From assembly GCA_013397115.1 (NCBI GenBank), contig VWZW01004608.1:1762148-1826147 (forward strand): a DNA stretch of 64,000 bases. Direction: 5' to 3'. Below, in pieces: positions 48,301-62,927 of this stretch. Below the pieces are notes generated by a model. That model was not told the DNA's origin and ran no database searches. It saw only the letters and a program-made list of their open reading frames with translations. This DNA comes from Edolisoma coerulescens. Taxonomy: Eukaryota > Chordata > Aves > Passeriformes > Campephagidae. Position 1 is the stretch's first letter; every line of letters begins with the position of its first letter. The position numbers and the translations under genes are program-made.

Positions 48301-51300
48301 ATTTTCCTCCGTGCCACTGTTTGTGTTTCACTTCTGGTGTAGATGAGTCTTTTTTTTTTATATTTAGCCAAAAAGTCCTAAGTATACACTGAAGGCAGAA
48401 AGAACCTTTTTTAGGACTAAGTGTACAAATTAAAATGGAGTTAGGATAACATCATGAAACATTTTTGCTTGCTTTAGGGTAAAAATAGAATGTGAGGAAT
48501 TATATTTCCGCCTTGTAAGAAACCATAATTTGGAGTTCTGTAGTTAACAGATCATCTGCATGCATCATGCTGCATCACCTATTACTAAGATAGCATTAAC
48601 ATTTACAAGGCTTTAAAAAAAACTTGACTGTCCATCATGTGGTCCATTTACATTCTATTATCTTTGCTTTCTGAACCAATACTTGTTAGTTATTAACTGC
48701 CATAACTGTCTGTCAAGTTATGTATTGGATTCATTCCTCGCTTTTAAAAATCCTACCTGTAGCTTCGCTGCCACAAATATTTCTTTTAAAGCTCAATTAA
48801 TTTATCGTTTGATTTTTTTTCCAATACAAGAGTCAAATTACTGTGGGTGATTTGTCATCCATCCACGTATTTAATTTATGTGAGTTTAAAGGCTGGTATT
48901 CTAGAAAGTCAAGGTTTTTTGAAACACAAAAGTATGAATTTAGAATAATCAAGAACTATTATGCTATATCCTTCAGGAAACTTCTGGTAGGATACAAGAT
49001 TCACATGCAATGCATTAGCAGAGAAAAACAAATTTAAATATATTACAGCATTTTCATATACATCTATATAAACAGAAAGTGTAATCTAGATTAGAATATT
49101 TCTCATTTAAAATATGTTACTGAATTTGCTAGTGGAGTTCTTAAACTAATAGTTTATTATTATAATTATTTATTATTATAGTGCTTAGACTATTAATTTA
49201 TACAATAACAAAATTAAATATATTGCATTGTCATATTTTCTAATGGTTCATATTCAATCCTCTTATTTCATAAAACCAAAATAGTCAAAGATAAAATTTA
49301 ATTATTTTTGTAAGCATTTAAGCCAGCATTCTTCTTTGCCTAATCTGCGATATTGAAGTAATTTGATTTTCGAAGAATGTACATGTGCGTATCTATTCCC
49401 TGTCTGCTTGTGTCTACATGTATACACATAAATAAATAAATGTATATATGTTTATATTTATAACTGAAATTATTATTCGTTAGTTAACATGATTGGCACT
49501 TTGACCCTACCGTACTCATCATATTGATGAATCTTTTCATCACAGAGTCCACTGAGTTTGCATGGCAAAAGGACGATCACATGATTAGCATCATAGAAAT
49601 GAAAATGTTGTAGTTCAGAAAGAACACGTTCAGTATAAATGTGGATGTCTTTATCACAGAATTCAAATACTTGATTTAACAAGGAGAATATATCTTCAGG
49701 TTCCATTTTTAAATGTATGAATGCATTTACCATTCCTGGAAGTTATTTTCTTCTTTTTCTAGTGTATCTGAATTGTTACTGAGTGTAAAAATATCTTCCT
49801 GCTCCTTATTACTTTCCCTAAATCTGATGAGAAATATTTTCAGTCTCCATAAATCAAAGTCCTTGTTGAGAATCAGGCTACTCTCCTAGTCAAGGGAAAT
49901 GGGGATTTAGCACTATTGCTTTATTTATCACTTGGGTGCTTGGATCTCTGTCCTACCAGCTCAGATGTTAAAACAGATTTGCAAGACTGACAAAAGTTGT
50001 AAGGCACGTTATTAAAGCAGAGGCATTATTTTACGGCCACAGACTCTAGAGAAGCTTTGTATTCATAATATAGACTGGAAGAAACTAAAATTTAACTATG
50101 TTGCTACAAAGGTTATTCATCTCTCAATTGAAACGGCACAAAAAACCTTTGGTTGTAATTTTTACTAATTACTTGGCATTAAAAAGCACATGTTTGAATG
50201 ACAATAACGATGAGCAAATAGCCATAACCCTCAAGAAGGAACACTAATTAAGAAAATAGATAACAAACTGTGCAAAAGTTCTGATTAAAATATACCTTAG
50301 ATGAATATGCAAGGTTCTGTCTATGCAGAGAGCCCCTAATGTACTGAAGGTGTGCATTAATCAGCCCCTTCACACATTTGATTTTGATTACTACTTTGCA
50401 TTTTTAAGTCAACATTTTTATGCTTAAGTAATAATCTCCCTCATAACTTATAAGTAGGCTCAGGAGACCCTTTTGTAAATGTGTTACATTTTGAAAGAAT
50501 AGTTTATTTAAATATTAAGGCAATTAACACAATTTGTGAGGGCTTTTTTTTTTTTCTCTCATTTTTGTCTTGTATTATGGTTAGAGGTCTTTGCTTGTTT
50601 TGTTGTCAGGAGATATTTTGTTGTGAAGTCAGAATTTATTTGCACTGTCAATAGCATGTCAAATCAACTTTATACGAGAAAAATTTAGCCATGTCCTGCT
50701 TATGTCATGCCCTGCAGGAAGATACTAACCAGACTAGGGCATAAGTGGCTATGGCCTGTGACTTTCAAAAATCACAAGAAGGAAAATCTGTTCATTACCC
50801 ATCTCACTGCGACTGTAACAAAGCTCAGCTAATGAATTTAAAGTATTCTGACAGACATTACTGATTTATACTTCTTTTATATATCATATTTTTAGGACTG
50901 CATTTTAAGTATATTGGTATATCCATCCTGTTCCATAAACCCAACAGAGGTTTTTGCCATATTTTGTCAAAATGTGCTTTGCCTAGGATACCCTGTATTT
51001 TCCATGGGAAACATCTCTTCCAGATTGCAAAGACATTGTTTAGTAATAATTTAGAGAGATGTGTGGGAAGGCACTATCCCAACCTGCTTGAGATATTGCT
51101 CATTTGCTTTGATCATTTGCCTTCGATCATCTGCAAATTTAGGCCCTGTTACTGGTAACGCTCATGGGTTTAATTCTCCTTTAGATAAAGGCTTGTAGCA
51201 GTAAGATCTTGAAGGTTTTTTTCCTCTTTTCATCCAAGACTGAAGGCTCTGATGCTCTTGGATGAGAAATGCTAGATAAATACAAAAGATACAGGACCTT

Positions 51301-54300
51301 TTCCCCTATGAATTCCACTAGAAATTTCCTTCCCTCTACTCCTCCTCTTCCTTCCTTTTAACACTATTAGGCTGCACGCCCAGGCTCTTTGCTACCACCA
51401 CACACACTCTGAATACATATTTCTCTTGCAATAGCTGTACATGTCCAATCACCTAATCCAAAATGTGATTTTCATAAGTCTGGAATTAGGAGAGACACGT
51501 AGGAGGAGGTTTCTTAGTGCCAGTTTTGTACTTCCCATAATTTATCCCTCAGACAGGCACTTTAAATTGCACTGAAACTCTGATTAAAACCACAGATTAT
51601 TGTCTAACAGAAATAAACAAGAGATGATAATGCCTTATGCGGCTGAGAAGAAACTGTATCTGCCCCATATCATCCCAAATTCTCAATAGATTGTTTCCTT
51701 ATCAGAGGGCATTTTTTGGGAGGAAAAAAAAGGAAAAAAAAAAAAAGAAAAAGAAGGAAAAAAAGATGCTTTAAGACCATTATTTTCTCGTTTCATGGTG
51801 GTAACGTGTGAATACCAAAAGCCCAGGAAGAACTGGAGACATCCTGGTCTGATATTCCATTCTGGGTGTATGAAAGAACAATAGGAGCACGTGTGCTATC
51901 ACAGACCCTGTGCAGAATAAAGCAGTGTGCATACCTTTCAGGTTCATCAGAGATCATACTGAGGCTTTAAGTCAATTAATCAGGGTTATTTTTGGGTAAT
52001 TGAGGGGAATACACCCTTGCAAAGTTAAGTTGAGGAAAATACATGAAACTTACCACTTTTGTTCCCACTCTACCAGCTGAACAGACACTCGAGTAGAAAA
52101 CCAATTCATATTTCTTTGCCTTGATGAGGAGAAACAAAAGTAAAACCTGCTGCAGAAATGACATATGATGCTTCTGACAATTCCTGGCAATTCTTTTGAA
52201 GCTTTACAGTAGGAAGTTCAAATATATTTTGTCTGTTGTATTGCTGTTTGAAAGACAGCCACCACAAGGGAAGCAGGTAGTGACTGCTCTCGTTCAAAGT
52301 GATCCCTGCTGCTTGTGCCTGGAGAGCCCTGCTGCAGGTAGGAGGGTTGTCTGCTGACATCTTTCCTTAACCAAAGTAGAAAATCCAATCTGACATTCCA
52401 AGAAAATGGATATAGCAATTAGCTCAGAGCATCTAGTCAAAGCTCTGTCAGTTTGCAACCTGTGCTGCTTCCAAAGTCAGAGGAATACAAGTGGTGAAGC
52501 AGTTTGTGTATTTTGGCAGTCACATTCAAACCAATAGGGTGTTTTGAAAGGAGAATATCAACTTGAAAGGTGATCAGTCATCGTCTTAAACAAAATTAGG
52601 CTTTTGAAAAATCTACTATTTAAAGACCAAATTCTGAAATTTGCAGTTCAGATGTTATTTTCATTTTAACATATGGATGGGAAGGATGTAAATCCATTAA
52701 AGATACAGACTTTCTTCCTAAAATAAACACCTTTGAAAAATGCTTGATATTACCTTGAATCAATATGTAAGAAATGTTAAGACTGGTGCTCAACAATTTT
52801 TTATCTAACTATATCCAAAAAGAAGATGGAAAAACGTGGGAACAGTGGTGAGAATAAAGCTAGAGATCTGTCATGATAGTTGTGCCAGGGGATACCAGAA
52901 GAATCATGGAAGTGGACAGCACAAAGCCTCATTCTGACCAATGAGACCATTCTGACCATTATTGAGAAAAAAGAAGACTTCTGAGACTGAAAAACTTCCC
53001 AAATGTAGTGAGTGATTTCTGACAGGCCTTATTTACACAGCAAGCAACATTTAACAATGCAGGAAATACTCAGCTTCAGGTGTTAGCCACAGTTTCAATT
53101 CATGTCCCTAATAAGAGTCGTTAAGTGCTGTGAAAGTTGATAACATACCTTTAAACAAAACAAGTCGACTTATAAGCTTGATAAACAATTTTAGAATTCT
53201 GTTGTAAAATGTCAGCTCGTTCAGTTCATATTCAGTAACTTCACTGCATTTAATATTTTTTAAAAATATATGGCATCTTTGTGTTTTGAATATTAAGGTT
53301 TGGCAAATGTAAATATGCATGACTTCTGAGAATATCTAAAAAATAAAGGAAGGAAAATACTTTTCCCTAGGAAATACCTTGTTTGTAGTGGATGCTTATA
53401 TACGTATCCTAAATTTTTTTGTGCTTGGTACCATTGAAACCTAGAGACCTTTATTTTGGTTACAGATAACAAGCTGGTTTTTATATTTCATTTTATCCTA
53501 GTGTCTTAGTATCTCCTGTTACAAAACACATTATGTCCATCTTCCTCTTGACACACCAGATAAGTATTTTATTCATCATTTACAATCCCAAATTCTCTTT
53601 CGTGTAAGTTTGAACCATCTAAACTTGCACAAAGTAAAAATGATTACTGTAACTAGAAAACTGAGCATCGATTTAGAGATAAATATAGCTACATTTCCTC
53701 TAAACTTTTTGGAAAGATTAATTGGCATACTGGGAACGATCAATATTATACCTCTTAAATAAGATAGCTGGGATGAAATGTTTGACAAGTTTGTTAGAAG
53801 GAGGACAAAATGGCTGTAAAAGCTATATTTCAGGTGAGACTATTTGGTTATTTTGTGTGTTGCAGTATTCTTCCATTAGAATTTTTTTAGGAATAAACCT
53901 TTTATAGATCATAATTTTAAAGGAAATTGTCTTACTATGGACTTATACTTTATTCACCTCGGACTTATCCTTTGTTTAATAAGTATGTATCTGTGGCTGA
54001 TGGCATCATGGAAAAGAAATTAATTGTTCTATTCTGTTGATCAGTTTTGCTAAAAGGAGTTAGTGGGAGTTAATATTTGGTGAGAATGATGATTTGGACT
54101 TCTGTAAGGTATTTTGGATGGTGTTTCCTTTTCTTTGTCAACTGAAGCAAATTAAGGTCTTCAGAGAAGCAAGTGTCATCCACCACTTTGTTGTAAGAGA
54201 ATGGTCTATAAGCATTCAAAATTTAGTCATAGAAACAGTTCATTGTCAATACAAAACAGCAACAACAGCAAAAAGTCTGGATGCTATTGCTATGAGAAGA

Positions 54301-57300
54301 GGCTTGAAACTTGGGAAATAACCAAGGTAGGGCCCTGACAGTTCAGTTCAGAAGTTGTAATACTTACAGAATAGCAGAAATCCTCTTGGCACAGATTTTG
54401 AATAGTTTTGGCACTGTATAGCTGGAGCACTGAATTAGAAATAGCCGTGATGAAGAAAGCCATGGAGCATCCTTGCAGGGTCTCTGTAAAAATATTCCTG
54501 AAAATTAATGGTGCTGGAAATAGTCATCTTGGTGCCTGCTGCTACCCTCAAGCATCAGAATGCTAATGAAGGCCACCTCATTGATGGAGTGTATCTTCAT
54601 GTGAGTTAAACGGATACCAAATTCTACCTCTTTACATGATTTCTAAAGTCCCACTTAAGTTTCTTCAGACTCTGAATTGTGTAAAATAAATACGTATACA
54701 GTGACAGTGAGGGACATTAATCTCTTATTTGCTGGGAAATGGACCTGTTTACTTGCTGAGTTAAGCAGGATGTGTAGAAAAGCATTTGATTGTTCTTCTG
54801 GCTCATCTATTGTCCTCTTAACCCTAGAGAAAGTAGGAATATATGGGAGAGAAGGGGTGGGAAACAGTTTTACCTGCAATCTGGGGAATCTATGACACTG
54901 TGAGTATCACCTGCTGGTGAGACTTTTTTACTCCTCTGTGCCCCCTGGTAGGTTCCGACAGAGAGAAGTAGATGAGAAGCCAGACCCCTAACTGCAAAAC
55001 TGTAAAACATTGTTCTCATTTCAAACATTTGCAAAGCATCAGAGAATTGGGCTTTATTTTAAGGAACTGAAGGAATACTGTGTGAAAGGACTGTGTCATT
55101 AAATCTGGTGATAATTATAGACTTGAAATGTAAATTGTATTTCTCAAGCTTTTTTTTTTTCATTTCATTTCCATTGTAAATACTTCAAACAATGAAGCCT
55201 CATTTACTGCAGAGAATGAGTGAAATGACATGCAGTATGCTGTGCAACATCTGTCTGCACACATCACATTTCGTTCACTAGCAGTAAAATAGTGTTTTTT
55301 AAATTATATTGGCTGACCGTAACCTTCCCCTTCTAGTGAAAAGCATGCCACTATGCATTGCCCAGCTGCAAGTTTCAGTTTTTAGTTTACCACTGTGCTG
55401 ATGGAAATTATGTTCATTTATACCAAAAAATAATATTCAAGCCACATACTCAGATTACAGAGTGGATCACATGTTAATAATTGCATTATATGATTCTCGA
55501 TACATTTGCGAGTAGGAATATTTTTGAGAGAGTAAAGGTCATTTGCTCAACAATATTTGCTTTTACAGTAGATTGAACAGTCTATTCTTTCCGTTGTATT
55601 CTGAAAGCACTGGCCTGGGGCAGAGAGCCTCCTGCACTTAACACAGTGTCAAGATTAGCTATTGCAGATGTGGACTCACAGTTATTGTCCAGAAATGGCT
55701 TTTGGAAATCTTTGAGGCTGGTGGGTAAGCTTTCAGTGTGCGTTGTCATGCACTGTATCCATATAGGAATATACAAACACAGCAAGCGTGACTGTGAGCA
55801 GTCTTGGCAGGACATGAGATACACACTTGAGATATGATGAAAACATGACAGCATTTTTCTTGAACATCACGATGACAGAGAAGGTCATGTGTTGTTCTAT
55901 GCAGAAGCAGCTAGATTCTCAGACAGTTTCTAACCAATATCTCTGTCCATTTTTGTGCACCATTCTCTGTCCAGTCAGCATTATCTCTAGGCAAGTTCAT
56001 TAACTATGAATGCTGGGTTGAAGACCCAAATAAGGATTTCTTATTGCTTAAATTGTCTTGTTTCTCAAAATACACTTGGGATATATCTCAGGTCTGGCAA
56101 GGTATTGCTGAAGCCAGAATCCTTTCCTATGTAGGAGTGAACCCTTTTAAAAAGATTTCAAGGATCTCAAAAGGATCCAGAGTGTATGTCTCAATATGGG
56201 AACTGAAGAATAAACAGATGTAATTTCCTACCTACTCCTTGGCTCCAGTTACGCTGTAGAGGACACGTGGCACTGAATTCAATAGGAGGAAAGTCTGAAC
56301 TTTCATCAATATCAGAATCAACATCAAATAACATCTTATTTGTTGCTGAATGGTCTAAAACATAATTGCAAAGTACTCTTCTAATTAGTTATCTTTAAAA
56401 TTTTGCCTTTAGCATGTTACATTCAGCACCTTTTTGAAGTGTAAAAAATGTAAAGTAAGTGGATACTGTCTGGGGAAACAGCTACTTTTTTCTAATCCTA
56501 AAAAAAACAACAGCTTGTAAGGGTCAATCTTTTAAAGTGTATGCTTCACTGAATGCAATTATTAATCCTTTCCCTTTGAGAAAAATATTAAATTAAGTGT
56601 TAAAGTACAGATCTAAACAGTGTTAGGTGCCCAGAGCTACTGAGTTCATAGTTTCAGCTATATTTCAGTGTGAGATAATTGACCTTCCACAATGCAAATG
56701 TAGAGCTGGCACTGACTGATACAAAATGACTCATCCTGTCTCGATATTTTATCTCTTTTCATTTATTTATTTATTTCTGTGTCCATCCTCGGTTGCCATG
56801 AAGGTCTCTGTGGGTGTGCTTCAGATTGAGTCCTTAGCTTTCTACATTTTTGGTAAGCACATAGTTTTCAGGATGATTTCCTCTGATATGACACCAAATA
56901 ATATGGTAAAGGCTTTTTTTTATTTCCTAATGACTTCACTATCTTCCAAGCCAGTTGAATTTATTGAGAAATAAAACTGTAAGCTATGGTTAAGCTGATT
57001 TTCATAGGTAAATGAAACGGTATCAATCAGGCACAAAACCAAAAGAGAAAGATGGTAACAGGTTTTTTTCACTGTGCTTATGGTACTGAAAAAGACCTGT
57101 AATATTCATTCTAGTGTTTTATTATTAAAGTGCTTTCTGTAATTACATTTTAATAAGTTGACTGACGTCACTAATTACAGATTATGGCTTTTCTGAAGCA
57201 ATACCCAATTGCAGATGCCTTCTCAAAGTATCATGCTGATAACATCTAAACCAGAAAAGATACTGCTGGTTTGCTGATCAGAAGCAGCAGAAATGAAAAG

Positions 57301-58680
57301 CATTTACAGCTGAAAGGAGACAAGACTGGTGCAATTGGCAGGATCTAAAGCGGTAGTGTCCATTATATTTACCTTAAATGTAGTGTCTTTGTAAGTGTGT
57401 ATGTATAAATCTGCGTACATGAACGTGTGTACATAAACATATATACATATCTGTTGCTCTCCAAGTACACATGTATGTGTTTATCTTTGTCCAACTAATC
57501 TGAGAAAGAGAGCTGCTCTGTTACTATCAAAATATGCTAGCATGAATTTGCATTGTTGTCTATCCCTGGCAGCATTCCACAGTGGAAGAAGTGTTGCTGA
57601 AAAACAGAGACTTTGAAAAGTGTGATTAGGAAAGAAAGACTGCTCTGGTGGGAAAGATTATGTTCTGTGTGATCAGAGCTTACAGGTTGAATTATTACTC
57701 TTTCACAAGACAGATAAATTTAGAGAAGTCTGTTACTCTTATCTTATACAATGGCAAACAAATACTTTATGTGAAAAAATCCTTTTATCCCAGCTTGCAA
57801 GAAAATTACAAAAATGTCTAATATTTGTCCATATACTATTTTTTTGTCAATTTAAAGACTTCATTCTCAATATTGGTGTGGATTTTCTACACAGAAATCA
57901 CAAGTATATTTCAGACCAAATTAAAAACATGAAAGGCATCTTTTTACCAGCAAAAGACCCTCGCTATAGTGCTTTGAAAGGTAGCCACAGGAAGGCAGAG
58001 AGGTAGGAACTATTCAGGATCTTTGTTTGTTCAGGTCAGAGCTGATATTTCAAACCCATTTTTGCTATCTAGGTCTCAGCCATCTTAGTGAAAACAGATT
58101 CTTATGTAATTAGTTATACAGTGCAGAAAGTGGCATCTGAAGGGACTGATCCCGATTGTTTACATCATCTGCTGCCACATCTCCTTCCATAAAACAGCCT
58201 AACAGCAGAAGTCCTCAATGGAAACATGGGATGTTATTGTCCTAGCCTTAAGTCAGTGACCTCTCCTGCAGGGAGAGCAGGAGCTTCAACATGTGTCTCT
58301 GACATCAAAAATTGGGTTGTAGGGCTGTAGAATCTCCTTCTCTGGTGTAGTCATTTGACGTAGTAGAAGAATTCCAACAAATGACCTCCTTTAAGTCAAT
58401 GACTTGAAAATCCATTTTTCTGTATGTAAGGTGGCTGCACTGATGACTAGCACAGTTGTCTGTTCCAGACTTATTTCTGCTCTCTGGTACTTACTCAGGT
58501 CTAGATACAAGGAACCAGTCCAATGAAACCCAAATCAAATCCAGTAGATTCATGCAGAAAATTCCAGTTTTGACAACAGGCATTTACTTATGAGGTGGTA
58601 TTCTGCTGAGGAATAACGGTGAACATATACAATCATTTTAACATTCTTGAATGTTAAATGTGGATAGCCTCCCTAGAAAA
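45344..58680 (+). other. KCND2: KCND2 intron 1, unique AT-rich sequence, fifth block
   Basis: A long block without CR1. It contains A-runs (47246-47261 and the A-rich tract 51721-51765), very AT-rich DNA with many TAAT/ATTA words at about 49050-49480, TA/CA-like low complexity around 57390-57490, and an 86-codon open frame on the - strand at 49473-49733 that I cannot assign. I see no exon, RNA gene or transposon. Confidence 0.7.
51721..51765 (+). repeat. A-rich low-complexity tract
   Basis: About 45 bases of A with scattered G (GGAAAAAA-type units). A simple repeat. Confidence 0.85.
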
Positions 58681-59365
58681 ATCATAGAACCAGAGAATCA
58701 CAGAACCTATATTGGCAAAAGCACAGTCTAGACAAGATGGTCCAGCACTCTGTCTAGCTGAATCTTAAAATGTCCAATGTTGGAGAATCCACCACTTCTG
58801 TGGGGAGATTATTCCACTGGCTGCTTGTTCTTACTGTGAAAAATTTTCATCCTGTGTCCACTAAGAATCTCTTCAGGATTAACTTATACCTGTTACCGCT
58901 CATCTTTTCTGTGTGACCCCTTGTGAAAAGGGAGTCTCCATCTTCTTTGTAGCTACCCCTTAAATACAGAAACATGGTGCTAAGGCCACCCTGAAGTCTT
59001 CTTTTTTCAAGGCTGAACAAACCCAGCTCTCTCACCATTTCCTGTTCTGGCAGGCTTCCTGGTTCTTTGTTCTCCATTATGGCCCTTCTCAGGACCCTCT
59101 CTAGCCTATCCACTTTTGGTTTTTTCTTTATAGTGGGGACCAAAACTAAACACAGTATTCGAGGTGTGGCCTGATAAGTGCTGTGCAGAGAGGGATAATG
59201 ACTTTCTCTCTCTCTGCTGGTGATGCCCTTGTTGAGGCAGCCCAGCATCCTGTTGGCTTCTTTGTTGCAGCATCACACTGTTCACTCATATTGAGCTTGT
59301 TGTCCACCAGGCTGTCTTCTCTAAACTTTTATCTACCTTTTATTCCCCAGCTGCTGACATAGTTT
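58681..59365 (-). mobile_element. CR1 LINE 3' fragment, - strand
   Basis: On the - strand this gives a fairly well-preserved ORF2 C-terminus: MLGCLNKGITSRERE, then VDRLERVLRRAIM, VRELGLFSLEKRRLQGGLST and MFLYLRG, with the 3' UTR following. The 3' end is at the left, where the + strand reads ATCATAGAACCAGAGAATCAC, the reverse complement of the CR1 tail repeat. The frame is open for 133 codons (58847-59248) but lacks the start and the catalytic core, so it is dead. The wording (CTTGTTGTCCACCAGG, TATTCCCCAGCTGCTGAC at the right end) suggests a different subfamily from the 28 kb and 63 kb copies. Confidence 0.93.
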
Positions 59366-62300
59366 TGAGTTTGTGTTACAACTCTTTGGTCGCTTACTCT
59401 GTATATATTTCAAACATATTCTTATGGGTTTGAACCTTGTTCAGGTAAAAATACCAACTTTTAGGTGAAGGCTAACCTTCTTTAAGATTTCCAGATATTT
59501 TTATCTGACTATTTGAGTTAAGGCAAATTTTGAACCATGCACCACCTCGTATCTGCCAAAATTTGTTAATCACATAAGAATGTTGTCCTGTACCCTTCTA
59601 AGTGACCCTATGAAGTGACAGTAAACCCATGATCTATTGTTTCAAGACATGGTGAGGCTTGCAGCACTTCCATCTGTTCTTTGTGTAGTTTAGAGAGAGA
59701 GAAACAAATGTTTTTCCCTGAATACTAGTTTTAGTTGCAGATTCGTGGCAACTGCTATCTTCAGGCTTTGGCAAACATTTATTTCAACATTCGTGCTGCT
59801 TCTTGCTTTACTCCTACCCTCATTCTCTTTTCTAGGATTTTGCAGAAGACACAGCTTCTGATGGAAAAGGGGAGCAAGTTCTGAGTGTTGGAGTACATGG
59901 CTGTTTCTGAGCACATTGCTCCCAAGTCTCTCCCCCTTGAGCAAATGATCAACTGGAAACTGCACAACATGGCCGTTGTACCTGGAATCCCTTCTCCTCA
60001 GCTTGTTTTAGCTTCTGGAGTGCATCTGTTTATATTTTTTTCTACTTTGTTTTATGTTAAGACACTCAAGATATATTAATTGTTCTCAGAGAGAAGATCA
60101 GAATCTGTCTGACTAAAATACTGAGCTTCTGTCTATTTAAATTACACTTCTAAAAAATAGAAGTACAAAATTTGTTAATGTGTATTTGGAGAGCTCATGG
60201 AGGAAGTTAATCCTATTTCATTTTACTCACATACCTCACCTTGAGTTCAGACTCTGTGTCCTTGCCTGGAAAGACCCTCAAAGTTTTGCCCCAAGCTATC
60301 TCTCTAACCTTATTCCCTATTGCATTCCTCTTCTTTATGCCACCAACACCTGTCTTCATTTGTCCTCGATCACTCTCTCCAGGCTTTTTTCCATGCCTGT
60401 ACATTCCAGCTTGCACTTCTCTGCCAAGTCACAACCCTACTTTGAAGTCCCTTAGCCAAAATAAAAGTAATGCATTTCTTTCACCAGATTTAAAGTGAGT
60501 AAGGAAAGACAAATGAAAAGCCCACCCAAATCCTGGTCTGAAGTAATAAGCCAGTGTCCCATTTCCTTGAGTCAAAACTACTTGCCCACAAACATGACCA
60601 GGCAGATAAAACTGCAGGACCTGGGAGATGATCCTTCTCACAAAAAGAAATGAGAGCAGATTTATTTAAAGTCTTCTGCATTGCATAGTCAGTATCACAT
60701 CAGTAAGTAATTTCAGTATTTAAGTGTTTTACGTGGCTGTCTTTTTAATATTATTTCTGTGACCCCTATATAAAGATATCAATGCAGCCTGCTGAAATTG
60801 CTATTCAATGAGAACAGTAATTTCTCATCTATCTTTAGCAATGTCTCATTAACACAGAGCTAATGAGGGCTAGATTCTGCCATGAGGAAAGTTGACAAAG
60901 CAGTAAAAAGTTCACCAAGAAAATAGAGGATTTTTATGTGGCCTTAGGTTTGCTGTCCTTTAAAAAGAGACCAACGAAGCTCGAGTCTGATCTGCGCTTC
61001 TCCCTCAATCCAGGAAGCAGTTGGCACTGCTCCTTTTGCTGGAGTTGCTGGCTCCATTTCTGCTCCATATAAGGTTGCCCAGTGCTCATCCACCACGAAT
61101 CTAGACATCTTGCAACACTACCTGATGTGGCTGATATCTGTCCCACGTGGTCCTGTGTCTGATCCAGGCACTGGGGAGGTGTTTCAATTTGTTTGAGCTT
61201 TTCCTAAAATGTAAACTTAATAGGAAGAAAAGGAAGAAAAAAAAGAAGTCAGTCAAGCAAGAATTTCCTAGCCACAACTTTTTGAGCTGCTGAATTTGAG
61301 ATTTTTCCTTGAGGTTGGATGTGGTCTCTGTTCACTCTTTGCCCCTTTCTACTCAGGAAAACATCAGCAGTGGTGACAAAGAGCAGGTCTCTACCTACAC
61401 ATGGCATGGTGTACCTGGTGTCCTACCCCATGGACATAGGCAGGGTGTGTTCCACCCACTGAAAATGCTACCCAGGCACACTGCAGGGCTCACGATCTAC
61501 TCTTTAAATGTTTAATTTCTTTTTAAATTATTTACTTATAAAAGTATCATGGCATTTAAAAACATGCTTCACTGAAAATCCATCCTAAACTTTATTCGTT
61601 CTGAGATGTGAAAGTGGACACGAAATTCATAACTTTTAAAAGATTAAAAAATTTTTGTTGGGTTTCACTCAAGAAGACCCTCTTCCTTGCATCTTAATAC
61701 TGCAAAGTAGGTTGGCAGAGAAACAGAGAAAGCACTGCACCAGAAAGTTTGTTTCCTAATCCTTTGACAGGCCTTCTATTTTTTTTCTCCAGTGTTCTAG
61801 AAAATAGACCAAAGGAAAAAAAAATCTCAAACAATGTAAGTGCTAAACTTAGCACTGTCAGACAGTAAAAGATCAGAGCTATGTGGTGTAGTCTGGACCT
61901 GGAACTGCTGTCAAGGATCTTCTAACTAACTCTCTGCTTAACAGCATGAAAAGATTCAAGGGGAAAGTAGGGGTTTTTTTCTGTTTGCTTTTTAAACTTG
62001 ATTAGTCTAGTGGGCATTAAATCTTTCATTATGAAGTTTCCTTTCAGGATAAAATGTTTATTTTCAGTCTTGAAAAAAACCACTTTTAATCTTTCAAAAA
62101 ATCCCTTGACTTTTCTAGATTTGGATTGCATATGTTATCTTTTAATGATACTCAGGAAAGTCCCCTAGGAATTGTAGTGTTGTTTGCCAGTATTCCTTGA
62201 GGGATTTACAGGAATGCTCACAGCTTTTCCTGCCTCATCAATCATTTTCCTCAAAGATTAAATTTTATTTATCTGTATAAAGATTTCTTCTTCTTTTCAT

Positions 62301-62927
62301 GCTATTATCCATTTTCTCATTTGTCCTTATTTCCCTGGTTCATTAAATGATCATGAAGAAAGCAACAGCTGTGCTGAAAGCAGCAGGGCTGGGGGGAAAT
62401 ACATTCTTGCCCAGGTTTCTTACTAAAAATGGGAAGTAAGGAAAAAAGAGGCTGTCAAAAAAAGAATAAACAGGAATTTTGCATTTCAAAACTGACCTGT
62501 TTTGTAAAGACCCAACATTATTTTCTGTACCTATATAGAAGAATTTTAACACAAATGACATCACCTTCTGGTTTGGTTTCAAGGGCATTCAGAAATGCCA
62601 CACTTTTAATTTCTCCATAGTACTAGAATTTTTTAATGGTCATTCAGTTTGAGTCTAGCTGAAGTCAACTGAAAAAGCACAATTTTTCCTCAGCCAATGG
62701 AAGAATTTTCAGCCTTTCAAATATCCAATTCAAATGGAAGTTTGCTGGCAGAGACGTGCATGTTTCAAGGGAGGCTTAAATGGTGTCTGTAGTCCTGTCA
62801 AAATTAACAGAAATATATAGCTGGAGCATAAAGGATACCGGATAATGGTTGTTAATCAATGTTTAATCGTTACATGCATTCGTTGTTTTAGTATTTATGT
62901 ACAGGGACAATTTACTATTCCATGTTA
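59366..62927 (+). other. KCND2: KCND2 intron 1, unique sequence, sixth block
   Basis: Intron sequence without CR1. The frames at 60180-60498 overlap on both strands without known domains. A slightly GC-richer patch lies at 60930-61180, but I cannot assign it. Confidence 0.65.

Noticed and set aside
60180..60681. Frames on both strands at 60.2-60.7 kb
   Set aside because: They overlap one another on both strands, have no known domain and no splice or polyadenylation context.
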